In this document: positions 44,058 to 56,151 of the stretch, piece after piece
Layout: every line of letters starts with the position of its first letter
Numbering within the stretch: position 1 is the first letter of the stretch
From: Deinandra increscens subsp. villosa
Taxonomy: Eukaryota > Streptophyta > Magnoliopsida > Asterales > Asteraceae
NCBI GenBank assembly: GCA_039602395.1
Contig: JBCNJP010000010.1
Coordinates: 30,978,547 to 31,042,546, forward strand
Reading direction: 5' to 3'
DNA length: 64,000 nucleotides
Notes under the pieces: model-generated
What the model was told of the DNA's origin: nothing
Seen by the model: only the letters and a program-made list of their open reading frames with translations
The model's database searches: none
Translations under genes and position numbers: made by a program

Positions 44058-47027
44058 TTAATTTCTATGGGGGACCCAAGCCTGAGTGGTCTTGGGTCTG
44101 CCATAAGCATCATTATACCTGTACTCTTTGAGTACTAGAGTATTAACAACTGGAGCTTCATTTAACAGATCATCATTGTCCAAACTGAAGTTCTCATACT
44201 GAGCGCTTGTTTGACTAGACCTTTCATCTTTGGTGTTTCTTTTTGCAGCAATTTTTCTGTCCCTATATTCTTTAAACTTTCTTTGCTTGTTAGTAGTTTC
44301 TTAAGTTTTTCACTTTCTTGATTAACTAACTTAGTTCTTTCAGGTGATTTTGAAAATCTTTGGGGAAAATGTTTGCTTTGATTTAAACTCCCTCCCTGAA
44401 GTGGAACATAATGATTTCCACTTGAACCATTAGCAAATACAGTTTCAAATTGATTGGGTTTGCTGTTTCTTGAAAAATTTTCTCTAGAGGTGACTTTTCC
44501 TCTGTAGGGGTTTCTTCTTCCTTGAGCTTCAAAATGCTCAAACCCATCAGCAAAATGAACTTGAGGTCTCTGATTTGGAGCAGTAGCTGATCTGGGTTGA
44601 AATTTCTTTTCCGGTTGAACATGAGTTCGAGCGGAAGAATGTTCCGCTTGAACTTCAGCCGAAAAACGATTTTGTTTTAAAACAGTGAAACTACCATTTC
44701 TATCATTACCAACTAAAGCTCTGTTGGATTCAGATCCAAAATGCTTCAAAGTGTGATTTTTCACAGGTGAGATTCTTCCTGTGAGCTTCTTTTGAAAATC
44801 AGCTTTTGGTTTCAAAACAGGTTTTGGCTTTTGAAATGGTTCTGACTTTACTCATCGGGTTAAACTGACAGACAGCAGCTAGGTGACCTTATTCACCACA
44901 GCACATGCACTCAACAATTTTGGTTTCAAATTTCTTGGGAGACTCAATTTTGGTTACTTGATTAAAGTTTACTTGACCAAACCTTTGAGTTTGACTTCCC
45001 TTTGGTTGCTCAGGTTGCTTTCCTCTAACTTTTGAATCCTTAGGTTCATAAACAGTTGGTGGAGGAACAGCAATTGATGGTTTCAAAATGTTTAATTGGT
45101 CAACTGAAGCAGATGTGCTGGCAGTAGTGACATCAATTTTATTAGACTCAACAGTGTTTTCAGAACTGGATTGTGATGAAATGTCATCAACTGTGAGACT
45201 AACTTTGCATTCTGATTTTAAAGCTTCAATTGGTTTGATTATAGGTGAGTATTCAATTGGTGGCTCAACAGAGTTATAGCCAACACCTGCTTTACCATAC
45301 ATCCCTCCCATCCACAGTTTTTCAGCCTTTTTATTTGCTGTTTGAAATTTATCACAAGTAAACAAAGCATCTTTCAGCTTAATCTCAAGAACATCAACCT
45401 CAGCCTTAGCATCTTTGGTTTCATTTCTTGATTTTTCAAGTTTTGTCAGCAAGTCATCAAGCTGTGTTTCAAGCACTGAGTTGGTTTGTTTTAACTGTTC
45501 ATACTCTTTGGTTAAGTTTTCAATTTTTGAAATGTATGATGATTCAGTTTTCTTAAAACATTCCTTTAACTCATTTAAGTTTGAAACTTCATCAATCAAA
45601 TCAGTGTTGTGATTTCGATATTTTGCTACTTGTTCTATGCAGGCAGGACTACATAGATTCTCTAAGACCTTTTCAGGAATAGAATTTACCTGAACTGTGA
45701 TGGAGTCCTGTTTGGCCATTAAAGCATAGTTGATGGGTTCAAACTCAGCAGCGAAATCTTCCCATTCAACACATGATGTTTGATTTGCTACAGCAGCTAC
45801 CACGTTCTGATGGTTTTGACTTCCGGTTGGCTTTGGTGGGGTGGGGTGTGAACCTGAGTTGTTTCCAGAATTGTTGGTGTTTGAGTTGCTTCCTCCATGA
45901 TTTTTCCCTTGAGCATGGTTCTGGTTCTGTCCTTCTCTTATTGGCTGAGAGCATTCTCTTGCAAAGTGACCAAGTTGGTGACAGTTGTAGCATTTAACTT
46001 TGCTTTTGTCAAGGCCTATGTGAGCACCTTTTGCTCCCTTGTAGGTTCTACCTGTCCTTTTGTAAAACCTTTGAGCTCTTACAGAAACCATGGCAAGTTG
46101 GGTCATTATATCCATTTCTTCTAAATCATCAGCACCTATGCATTCAAGATCTTCAGGTATGAAGCCTTGATAAGAGTCAGCTGCTACATGAGCATTGTGA
46201 GAACTTTCAAAAGAGTTTGAAAAGTTCTCTTGACACCTTGGTGTCTCAGGGAAACTGACTATAGGTGAGGAGTATGATGATGAGTTAGATGATCTTTGAC
46301 TGTTAAAATCAGTGGTTACTAGTGCAGATGAGAACAGCTGAGTTGATTCAGCAGATGAGCTTTGTTTAAGATCTAGTTCCATTTCATAAGCACTGAGTAT
46401 GCCATGAAGTTCACTGAGTCTCATCTTTTTCAAATTCTTGCATTCCCTGATGCTTACTGTGTAAACTGTCCACACAGAAGGCAGGGAACGTAGGAATTTT
46501 CTATTCACATCTACTTGTTCTAGTTTAACATCCACTTTTTGGAGTTCATCAAGCAATGAGACAAATCTCAAGTACTGGTTTGTCATTGTTTCACCAGATT
46601 TAAAAGTAAAGTTTTCATATTTTTGTTTTAAAACATCTTTCTTGTTTTCTTTTACTTCACTGGTTCCTTCATACATTTCACTTAAGGCATTCCACAGGTC
46701 AAATGCAGTTTTATATCCTTTAAACCCACTTAAAATGGAATTAGGAAGTGCGGCCTGTAGAGTCCAGTATGCCTTATGGTCAAATTCAAGAGCAGTGTAG
46801 TCAGCTTCAACATATATATCTAATGGCTTTGGTATTTTGACTTCTGCATCATCAGCAGATGAAACCATTGGTGAGTAGGGTCCTTCAGTGAAAGATTTCC
46901 AAATACGACGGTCCAAAATCCTAACAAAACCTTCCATCCTGAGTTTCCAGGTACCAAAGTCATCAGGAGTGAACATTGGTGGTTTGTTGGAGGAGCCATT
47001 TGGGCAACTTAAACTGAAATCACTCAT
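44058..47027 (-). pseudogene. Element E gag with two zinc knuckles, lightly damaged
   Basis: It starts MSDFSLSCPNGSSNKPPMF at 47027. A UBN2-type capsid region (FGTWKLRMEGFVRILDRR, HKAYWTLQAALP, LRFVSLLDELQKVDVKL) leads to the first knuckle CYNCHQLGHFAREC. A coiled coil follows (KIENLTKEYEQLKQTN and on), then a second knuckle split by a stop: CMCCGE, TAA at 44889-44891, GHLAAVC. A 1-bp frameshift near 44830 follows, then a basic region (44815-44162), and the frame ends AWVPHRN, TAA (44058-44060). Gag builds the particle and binds RNA. With only one stop and one shift the copy is young. Confidence 0.88.
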
Positions 47028-47126
47028 TTTGAAAAACTTTTAGAAAGATAAAACAACGAGGCTTGTAAAGTAAGCAAGTAAAGTATCGACTTTGAAGCAC
47101 AGAAAGTCTTCAAAGTGAGAGCCAAA

Positions 47127-47138
47127 GCTCTGATACCA
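47127..47138 (-). promoter_or_regulatory. Primer-binding site of element E
   Basis: TGGTATCAGAGC on the minus strand, two bases inside the LTR end at 47141; initiator tRNA-Met type. Confidence 0.88.
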
Positions 47139-47140
47139 CT

Positions 47141-47765
47141 TGTAGGATCGTTAATAGTTATGAATAAACTAAAACTAAGCCCTTTACTTGCAAATATAAC
47201 CCTGCGGAATTAAAGTTATATTTCACTTTACTTAAGCGATATTAAGCTCTTGTATAATGTAAATGCTTGATTTGCAGAATAGTAACAACAACGATATATC
47301 GAATATTCGGCACTATTTGCATTAACTCAAAGCTACACTATTACAAGTGATGACCGTGTAAGTAAACTAAGAGATTACATGCTATATATAGTTCTGATGA
47401 GATCAATGACAGCCATTGATCTCATGCGATCTAATCTAGACCGTAAGCATAAAAGTCAAATATAAACTACCAAAAGAATAAACATCGACAATCGGAATGA
47501 CTTGCGTGTTGGCAGCAACAATCTACTTTAGGAGAGCGGCTTGAATCAGATTTAGAAGCATACGAGAAGCTTTTGCAGGATTGGACTTCTGAAAAGACTT
47601 CTCAGGAAAAGTCAGGTTGAACTCTTTATCTGGTGGATAAACGAGTTCACCCGGAATATTCGCTAAAAACAAAACTGCTTCTTTCCGCTTGAACTGCCTG
47701 TTCCGCTTGAAGTATGAATTCCGCTTCAACTTCAACTTCAGCCAGAACTAGTAAAATTGGCATAT
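47141..47765 (-). repeat. 5' LTR of element E (outer boundary approximate)
   Basis: The inner end is TGTAGGATCG at 47141 (plus). A TATA box on the minus strand lies at 47392-47400 (CTATATATAG region). Three CCGCTTGAAC words lie at 47683-47740, outside the TATA box, where enhancer sequences would be. No second LTR remains to fix the outer end, which I place near 47765. Confidence 0.6.
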
Positions 47766-48319
47766 CAGCCGGAAATCTTCCAAGCTCTATTTTTCCTTAC
47801 AGACGACATCGTCGCTTCGACGTTACCGGAGCATCAACGTCGCCGATGATATCACCATAGGGTTTTGTTCAAGTAGCAGCCGGCAAAGCTAATGGAGACC
47901 ATATATCTCCTTCTCCGCACCACTGAACATCGTCACTGACACAGATGACAAAATCCGGGCACCATCGTCACAAATTATAAAAAGAGGGAGAGAAACAAAA
48001 GTAATGGAAGTTTGAGAGAAAAGAGGCGGAGCACAGGTATAAGAAAGCTTCACACAAAAGCTCCACATATTCTCCTCCAATAAGAAATAACAGTTGTATA
48101 CACACCCAATCAGAAAAACGAAAAGTTACACAGTAACTTTAATGTGAGGAGAGCACGAATATCGAGAGCTACTGAATTGATTATATATATAATATCATGA
48201 GAACATTTACTTTAACTGATATAAATGTTGTGTGAACATTTATGTGGTTGACTTGTGTTAACTTTAGCAACTAGGGTTGTGCCATCACTATACGAGCATG
48301 CACTTAAGTCTAGACAGTC

Positions 48320-48710
48320 TATATTCTATGATTTTATGTAAATCATATGTTGAGATTTCATGTGAACGTTCTGTCATTTCATGTGACGAGTTATGTTATG
48401 ATTTTATGTGATATATATGTATATATATGCACATGTTATTCTATTATTTTATATGACAATGTGTCGCGTAACTACTTATGGTTTTACGATTAAATATCGT
48501 TGGTTTCACGTAAAGTTTTCTATCATTTTATGTGAGGTTACACGTATTGTTGCAATTTCGGATTCATCTCTTTATGTGAACTCAAGGAATATGTTTATTA
48601 ATTATATTCATGATTTTATGTGACGTATTTTAGATGAATCGTAGCATGATTTTATGAAAACTATCTCATGATTTTATATGAACTCTATACTTATGATTTT
48701 ATGAGCTTTG
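48320..48710. repeat. GATTTTATGTGA word array, reverse of the LARD LTR array
   Basis: About a dozen variants of ATGATTTTATGTGA every 20-40 bp, the reverse complement of the words at 16800-17420. This shows that a related LTR lies here in the opposite orientation. Confidence 0.75.
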
Positions 48711-49555
48711 ATTCTAATTATTGGTGTATTTATATAAATATATAATCTCTTGCATGTTATTAAAAAAATTTGCTTTCTGTGGTACGAGTATTTGGTAGAA
48801 TTATGTTGGTTAGTTGTAGTCAAGTATTTTAAACTTAGAGGGGCCTATTTGTAATTTCTGAAACTTATCTTCTAATAAAACAAACTTTGGGGATTATTTC
48901 TGCCATTAGCCAAACTTGATTTCTTAGAATGTAAAAAGGTTGAGGGACAGTTCTTCTCATTTTGGCATAGTCAATTTAAAGACTTTCACACTGGGCGACG
49001 GTACAAATCCAGTGACGAATTTTATTCAAACCGTCGGTTCATCACGGTGTCGGTTACGAGCTCAAAATTTGTTAACCCTCCATATTTTTCAATCATTCAG
49101 ACAAAATGGATTCCTCAAACACTCCCTCTTCTCCTCGTTTCTTTTTCTTCTCCACGACGCACCACCACCACCATCGCAACTTACAAATTTCGGCCAACCT
49201 CCACTTCCATTCTGCCATCATTCAACCGAATTTGTGATCATAATCAGTTACTGATCGAACACCCAATGCACAACGGGTTCAGGCCGATTTTGCGATCGAA
49301 GTTCGAGTCGTGTTCGGGTCCGATTCCATCACCGTATCGCATTGATTTCTCATCTCCGTCACCAAGGTAATTTAAAACCCGTTTGAGTTTGATTTGTAGT
49401 ATTCTGGTCGCTCGGTTTGTTCCCCACGAAGCTCCAGAAAATAATTTCAATTCATCAATGGCGTCAGGTCGATTAGGTTTGTGTTGTGGGGAAGATGACA
49501 ACGCTGTGTAATGTTTAAGTAGATTTCTGAATCATATGATATCAATAAAACATAA

Positions 49556-49625
49556 TCCGCCCTAGTGGTTAAGTTACAAGTCTATAACAAAGAGGTCGCG
49601 GTACGAACCCAGGCAACCCCGTTTC
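49556..49625 (+). mobile_element. SINE-like tRNA head
   Basis: CCCTAGTGGTTAAGTTACAA resembles an A-box and GGTACGAACCCAGG a B-box with one change from GGTTCGAA. A T-rich stretch follows. It is too diverged to be a tRNA gene. Confidence 0.4.
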
Positions 49626-49707
49626 TTTTTACCTATTTTCCTTAAACTGGATTTGGATTTCAGGCCAGTAAGCATACAAAATCAATTGATTTCGATACTG
49701 TAATCAA

Positions 49708-49800
49708 ATGGAGACCTAGTCTGGTGGATAGGACACTGGAAATAGAATCAGAGGTCACAGGTTCGAACCTGGTGACCTCCGGTTGTTGTTGTTTTTGTTT
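49708..49800 (+). mobile_element. SINE-like tRNA head with TTG-rich tail
   Basis: TAGTCTGGTGGATAGGACA (A-box) and CAGGTTCGAACCTG (B-box, T-arm pairs perfectly), then GTTGTTGTTG and T runs. The acceptor and anticodon arms pair poorly, and TTG tails are typical of some plant SINEs (the TS type). It aligns with the minus-strand piece at 33330-33400. Confidence 0.5.
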
Positions 49801-51096
49801 TTATTAATTGTTTGTGCTTTGTTGACTTAAAATCCGTAACCGATCGTTTCATATGTCATTTTGGACCCGTAGAATATTTTGAAGTCTCGTTATCTTGATC
49901 ATTATCTCACTGGATTATATAAATTGGTTTCTATATAAAATTTGGCTATTTAACGGTGACTTATAAAAGAATACATATTTGAGAAATATATAATTAAACG
50001 TATTTAGGAATATAAAATGAACGTTGTGATTTAAATATTCAAAACGTTGGATTTATATCATGTAAATATTTAAAAACACATTATTTTGGAGTACTCGTTG
50101 ATATAATGTCATATTAATTTGGTTATGTATATATATTCATATATGTATACCTAATTTGATTATATGATTTCATGGACGAACATTTTTATTTAATAATATA
50201 CTTTTCATTGACCTTTGTAATCGTTATGATTTTTGGCTATGTGTCATCCTCGACTCGTTTTGGACTTCATGATCTTCGTCGGTTGACGTTGTCTATCTTT
50301 CACCGTTGGTCTAGACTTAGTCGTTTTTCAATTGAACACACACTTGTGTATATATGCTCGTTAGGTTTTTGGTAGAGTACACAAGACCTACTAGTTGCTA
50401 CTTACTGTTATTATTTTTCTAGACTTGTTGTGCACCCGAATGTGAGTTTCACGGCCCCACTTTACTCTTTTCTTTTGGGGGAGAGTACATTTCTTACTAT
50501 TTTTAGGCAGCTTTTATATTTCCAACATATCACATGTACTAGATTTGCTTGACACCAACAACTAAGTCCTTACAAATCGAACCGTTAGTAGTGAATAGCA
50601 AGGTAATGTTGAGTAGTACTACTGGGGTTTGACAAACCCCTCTCAGCGGGCACGTGATGCACCACCCGACTGGCGGTCGGACTGAGAGAAATATTAGCCT
50701 ATACGTCGTTGTTTCTGGTGGGACACGGGGAAGGAAAAACACGTAAGGATGACTTCTACAACTTATTAGTCAGACTCGGTTGCGAACTATATAGTGACAT
50801 GAAACTTTAGGCTAGCTACCTACGATATGGATATATAGCAAAACTTTACAACTTATCTATGGACTATAAACTATTGTGTCCATAGGCGAAAAACTTGATT
50901 GTGAATAGCAGAACCTGTGAACTCACCAACCTTTGGTTGACACTATCTTTTAAACATGTTTCTCTCAGGTCGCATGTGTTCGAGTATCACGAGTACGCAT
51001 GCATGAGTCTTTGAAAACCCTTTTATTGTCTTTGAGCAAACCACGTCACCCTTGGTGATGATGATTTTATATTAACACTTTCACTGTATTTACGCT

Positions 51097-51443
51097 TAAA
51101 AGTGTGTGAGCGTGCGGATCTTCTACTTAGTCGTAATGAAATCAATGTAATACGAGATGAAACACAAAGAGTAAAAACAAAACACTTGTATTAACCACAG
51201 AGATAACCACAGAGCACACTCAGAGAATATGACACAGAAGCTCAGACTGTTCACTGTTACTGAATACAACACAAGACGAACATATTTATACTAGACAAAC
51301 CCGCTGGTCCGAACCTGAAGTTCGGCCCAAGGTTCGGCCATGTCCGAACTCCAGGTTCGGCCTGAGTTCGGACCTCAGCAATCTTGTGTGAATCCGTCTT
51401 GTATTCGATACTTCACATGACGATCAAGAACCATGTATCAACA
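51097..51443 (-). repeat. 3' LTR of element D
   Basis: 347 bp. It matches the 5' LTR but lacks one 12-bp unit of the CCCAAGGTTCGG repeat, and its last bases are changed from TTTCA to TTTTA. CCGAAC/GTTCGG words lie at 51315-51372. Confidence 0.93.
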
Positions 51444-51456
51444 AACTTCCCCTCGG
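51444..51456 (-). promoter_or_regulatory. Polypurine tract of element D
   Basis: Minus strand CCGAGGGGAAGTT directly before the LTR start (TGTTGATACATGG). Confidence 0.75.
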
Positions 51457-52175
51457 CATGTGCAGTATCATTTCCTCTATCAAATTTGTATCTTGTATCT
51501 TCAATCAAACTCTTCCTCGATCTGGACGATGAGTTCAATCTTGAATACTTGATATTGCATCGTGTGTAATCTCTTTATCAACAATCTTCAGAAGACTTGA
51601 AGTTGTGATGTTCTCTTCCCACTTAGAAACCTGCCAACATAAATAATCTTGGTGCAAAATGTCTCTTCGAGACTCCAAGATATTTTGATCTTGAAAATTT
51701 GAATTTTGTATTTTGTGTTGATCAATCGAAAACAAATCAGAAATAAAATCTTTTTGGCTTTTAGAAACTTTATATTAAAACACTCCTAAAATCTTTTTGG
51801 TATTTTCTGATAAGAAAAGTAAAACAATACCGAAATAGACACTATTTTTGTCTTTTGTGAGAAAGATCACAACTTCGGATCATATTGGTCATAACATGCT
51901 GAACTACATTTCAATTTCAGTTATTGAAGCACATAAGTCATGCCGATTGCAGATATAATTTGTCCAACTTTAAACTCTGGCAGAATCATACTCATAACAT
52001 CTGGATATGTTAAGGTATTGATTAAATTTGCATTGACTAGTGTACCCCACACTATCAGACATACTCAGATATGCTTTTGCTTATCACATTTTGTGATCTC
52101 ATTTGTGATTTTAATCACACAATGATTGTAACCATAAAATAGTCAACTGTGTTCCATGCAAAAAGAAATAAGAAC

Positions 52176-52414
52176 GTTAAATCGTCTACCTTAAGGTCGA
52201 TCTTTCGATACGCAGATAAGGCCTTCGATTTAACAAAATAAGAAAATAAAACAAGTTGAAGTTGTATAACTCAACAACAATCAGGTCGGTACTCCCGTAC
52301 ACGCAGAGAAAGTCCGATGAGTTATATGAAACACCAAAGAAAATAAACCAGAACGTCAAACGAACAACGATCAGGTCGGTCTTTCGACACGCAGAGAAAG
52401 TCCGATCGTTTGAC
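52176..52414 (-). other. Three-hairpin RNA structure in element D 3' UTR
   Basis: Three inverted repeats, read on the minus strand: 52414-52355 (arms GTCAAACGA/TCGTTTGAC), 52326-52265 (TATAACTCA/TGAGTTATA) and 52234-52176 (GTTAAATCG/CGATTTAAC). Each encloses an apical stem with a GNRA-type loop: GTC-GAAA-GAC, GTAC-GGGA-GTAC and ATC-GAAA-GAT, set between CTGCGT and CGACCT. The outer arms pair perfectly over 9 bp in all three. As RNA they would form three similar stem-loops in the element's 3' UTR. Confidence 0.85.
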
Positions 52415-53033
52415 AAAATAAAGAAAATCAAACAAGTTTAAATCTTTGCAAAATGAAAACATGTATACACAGTGACTTCTCATTTTATTTTTCACATATC
52501 TTTTTCTTGATATATCATGAGATATGCATCAGGATGTTGTCCACTAGGTCAAGCATCAGATTTAGTGTATATCGCATTTGTATACTTTCTGATTTGCTGA
52601 GTGAGCCTACCTTGCACATCGATCAAATGGTCTTATGGCTTTTTCATCTACTTTATCCATGAGTTAGACACTGTCAGCCAATGTACCATCATTTCCCAAT
52701 CATGTCGGATACAATTTCTCATTTTTCAATGTTTTTGGATTTTTCAAATTTCTCCCCCCAAAAAATGACAACTCTATTTATAGATTTTCATTTTTACGAT
52801 TTGAAAAACAAAACACTATTTTTGTATTTTTGCAAAAACAAACTCCCCCTCAGAAAGAGACGGAATGAAAAACAAGAAAAATTGATTAACCAACACGAAC
52901 ACTAGCAGTTTAACCTTTTGAAAACAAAATTGATTTTGAAAGTCAATTTAATTAGAACATATATTTCACAATCAGCAATTTTCCAATCACCGAAAAGTCT
53001 TCTTGAAACACCTGCTTGACACCAAATAAAACA

Positions 53034-56000
53034 TTAGTTGCGTTGGGATCGACCCGAATCAACAGCGTCGGGTCGCCCGGTGTCTTCCACAAAGTCCTTG
53101 TTGGCCTTGGAAACAACTTTTGATTTCCAAATTTGTAAAAGTTTTAATTTTTGATCGGAACCTGATTCGGATTTAACCGACGTACTTGAGTTAGACCAAG
53201 ACGATTTATGAGTTGACTTAAGCTTTGGGGACCATGGTTCATCAAAAATTTGACCTTTGTTGTCCACATATTTTCCAGTTTTGTGGATATATGCAGTCGT
53301 CGGACAATCAGCAGCTAGATGTCCTGGTTGACGACATACATAACAAACTCTTTCTCTAAAATTGTTTGAAAAATGTTTTGATTTTTGAGAATCAGATGAA
53401 TGTTCAGAATGAAAGTTATCAAAGAAACCATCAGAAGAATCATACCTAGGAGATGGACTCCTTGAAGATGAAGATCTTCCAGAATAATAAGAAAATTCCT
53501 TCTGAGATGGTGATTTCTGTATAACTTTTGCTTTAGGAAGCTTGTCTGCTTTCACCGGTTTCTTCACTTGAACCGGTTTTTTCAACACTTTGTAACCTAA
53601 ACCTGTGTGTTTAGATCCTTGAGTCTTTGAAGAATTGGACAAAGAACCTGAAGCAACTCTTGATTTAGCAACACTAGTAAATTTGGCTTTGATATCCTTC
53701 AGCTTGTTCTTTTCAATCAAAACCTTTTCTTCTTCAGTTGCAGATGAAGAACTCGAAGCAACCTTATCAAACACTTTCTCATTTTCCAGAAATACAGACT
53801 TTGAAATAAACTTTAGAGCTTCACCCAAAGGTTTCTCCTTTCTTTTACACTTGGACTTGTTCTTCTTGGGTGGAGTAGCAAACTTTGAATAGTCATGCAA
53901 ATCATTATGTGGATCAGTCTGAGCATAAGTAACTTCAATCAAATCCACTGGTTGAGGTACCAAGTGAATATTTTCGTCCTTAGACTTCTCTGAACTCTGA
54001 TCCTGCTTGTATAAGAAATTTAGCAATGTCGATGACAAATTGCAATTCTTAACTTGTCTTTTCAACTCCAAAATCTCCAATTTCAAGTCATTAATTTTCT
54101 GTTGACCTTCAAACACCTCTTGTTGTGACTTGATGAATTTTGCATTGAGATCATCATACTCATAAGTTTGTAATTTCCTGATCTCACATTCAGCATATAA
54201 TTCTTCAAGCACATTTTCTCTCTTTTGCTTGTAGATTTCAACATCTTTTGTTAACACTTCATTCTTGTCTCTGTAAAGAACATTTTCATCTTGAAGCATA
54301 GAGATCTTATTTTGAATTTTCTCAACGGTAACAGCAGTTTTAGCAATAAGAGCAGTAGCCTCTTCATATTTTTTCTGAACCGGATAACTCTTCTCAAACA
54401 GATTCTCAAAATCTTGAGCTGCGTCTAATGCTTCAGCTTTGGCTTTCTCACACTCTTCAGCCAATTGAGACTTTTCCTTCAAAACATCTTCATGAATATG
54501 AACCAACTCATAATACTTCTTTTGAAAATCATCCAACTCTTTCTTTAACACCACAATTTCTTCAGTTGAAATTTGGCGATGTTGTTCAAAACTTTCAACC
54601 TGCTGAAGCAATTTTTTACACTTAAGACATTCAAACTCATCAACCTTTGAGCTTGTAGAAACTGTAGGTAATTCTTCTTGTACCAAAGATACACTTGAAG
54701 AAGTATCAGAATCAGTTAAAAAGATGTCATCATCAGCATGTTGAACAGTTAAAGCAATTGAGATTGGAGTATGATTCTTTTTAATTTCTGAATCTGCATT
54801 CTAAGCAAATCCATCTGGATGCATAAACGTATCAGTCCAATCATGAGCAAGAGTAGCAGATTTCTGTTCAACCTTTTCAGCTTTATCTGATGGATGAAAA
54901 ACTATATGTGCATGCTGACCAGTCTTCAATTTACTTTCTGTAGAACTTGGACATTCACGAGCAAAGTGACCATAAACTGAACACTTATAACATTTTACCT
55001 TAGATTTGTCCAATCCAATCTTTCCTTCCTGATTCAATCTCTTCTTACCGGTTCTATTGAAAAATTTCTTTGTTCTACGAACCAACATAGCATATTTCCA
55101 ATTTAGATCCATTTTCTCCAAATGATCATAATCAATCTGATCGTAATCTTCATTTGCTAACTCAGCATTACTCACAGAACCAGTGATAACACCAAAATAT
55201 GAAGATACCAATGCAGACATCAACGCATTATAATCATCGACAGTTTGAACAGACAATGCACTTTGAGTCGAAGAACTAGGAATTGACACAGTGCAACCAG
55301 CAGAAGAATAACTTGGAATTTCAGATTTTACCTGCCAGAATTGCTATAGGAGAAGCAGAACTAAGAATATTAGACTTCCCAGCATTCATTGTAGAGTCAT
55401 TTTCACCATGATACACTACAGGATTCTGAATTTGTGTAGGAAGTGATTTATTCACCATTAATTCCATATCCCGAGCCTGAATTCTTTGAACCAAATCATT
55501 GAAAGACAATCCTGAAAAATCCTTATCGTGAGTAATCATCATCACATAATTCTCCCACTTTTTAGGCAAAGCTTCCAAGATCTTTTCTCTCATATCAACC
55601 TCTTCTTTAGTAAGATTCACCAAACGCATTTCACTCATCAGATGAGCGAATCTTGCAATCAGATTGGGAATCATTTCATTTTGATAATGCTTAAAACTAT
55701 CAAACTCTTTCTTCAAAACCTTTTGTCAACTTTTCTTGTATTGGTCATTGCCTTCACATCGTTTTTCCAACGCATCTCATAGACTTTTTGATGTGTAGTT
55801 ACCAGCAAATTGATGAAGTAACTCTTTAGGCAATGCCATCGTTAACGTACCATACGCCTTTTTCTCAGCTTGATACGCTTTCTTTTGTTCTGATGACATT
55901 TTTCTATGAAGAATAGGTTCACCAGTTTCTGCTTTAGGGTAAACATATTGCTCAGTGAAAGCTAACCACATATTAATGTCATTTGTATCGACAAACGCTT

Positions 56001-56151
56001 CAAACCGTTTAACCCAACTATAATAATCTTCCAATTTGAGCAATTTGGGAACTTTCTGACTTGTTCCGATTTCATTATCATAATTCATCATTGTTTGCAT
56101 CGTAGCTTGAACCGAATTTTGAATAGCCGTGAATGCTTGAAAATCGGACAT
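53034..56151 (-). pseudogene. Element D gag: capsid, knuckle, coiled coil, second knuckle
   Basis: Starts MSDFQAFTAIQNSVQ at 56151. The capsid-like region (LKLEDYYSWVKRFEAFV, LPKELLHQFAG, KKWENYVMMITHDKD) has two in-frame TGA stops (55777-55779 and about 55729) and a frameshift before 55289. First knuckle CYKCSVYGHFAREC near 54990. A TAG at 54801-54803 is followed by a long Lys/Glu-rich coiled coil and the second knuckle CYVCRQPGHLAADC near 53320. It ends N, TAA (53034-53036), just past VDSG, which may be a relic of the protease start. Gag would package element RNA; this copy cannot make it whole. Confidence 0.88.

Larger units (their letters stand above)
37926..47765 (-). mobile_element. Copia element E, sirevirus-like, 3' LTR lost
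   Basis: Minus-strand order: 5' LTR (47141-47765), PBS, gag (47027-44058), pol (44038-40535), a 0.75-kb spacer with repeated CCGCTTGAAC words (39780-40534), an extra ORF (39779-37980) and a short stretch of 3' UTR with AAATTGGGGGAGAAG at 37977-37991. The gag with two knuckles around a coiled coil, the long element and the extra 3' ORF fit a sirevirus (SIRE/Maximus-like). No 3' LTR copy is present: the element breaks off at about 37926 against LTR K. Confidence 0.88.
47766..51091 (+). repeat. LTR-like region L (5' limit unknown), with SINE insertions
   Basis: Non-coding AT-rich sequence ending in a plus-strand LTR end at 57176 after element D is removed. It holds a GATTTTATGTGA word array (48320-48710), two SINE-like pieces (49556-49625 and 49708-49800) and a CT-rich block near 49110-49180. 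47766-48180 and 49850-51091 show nothing I can name. Part may belong to LTR K interrupted by element E, but no target duplication proves it. Confidence 0.45.

Noticed and set aside
49708..49781. Functional tRNA gene
   Set aside because: The T-arm is good, but acceptor and anticodon stems pair poorly and a TTG/T-rich tail follows, so a SINE head is a better reading.
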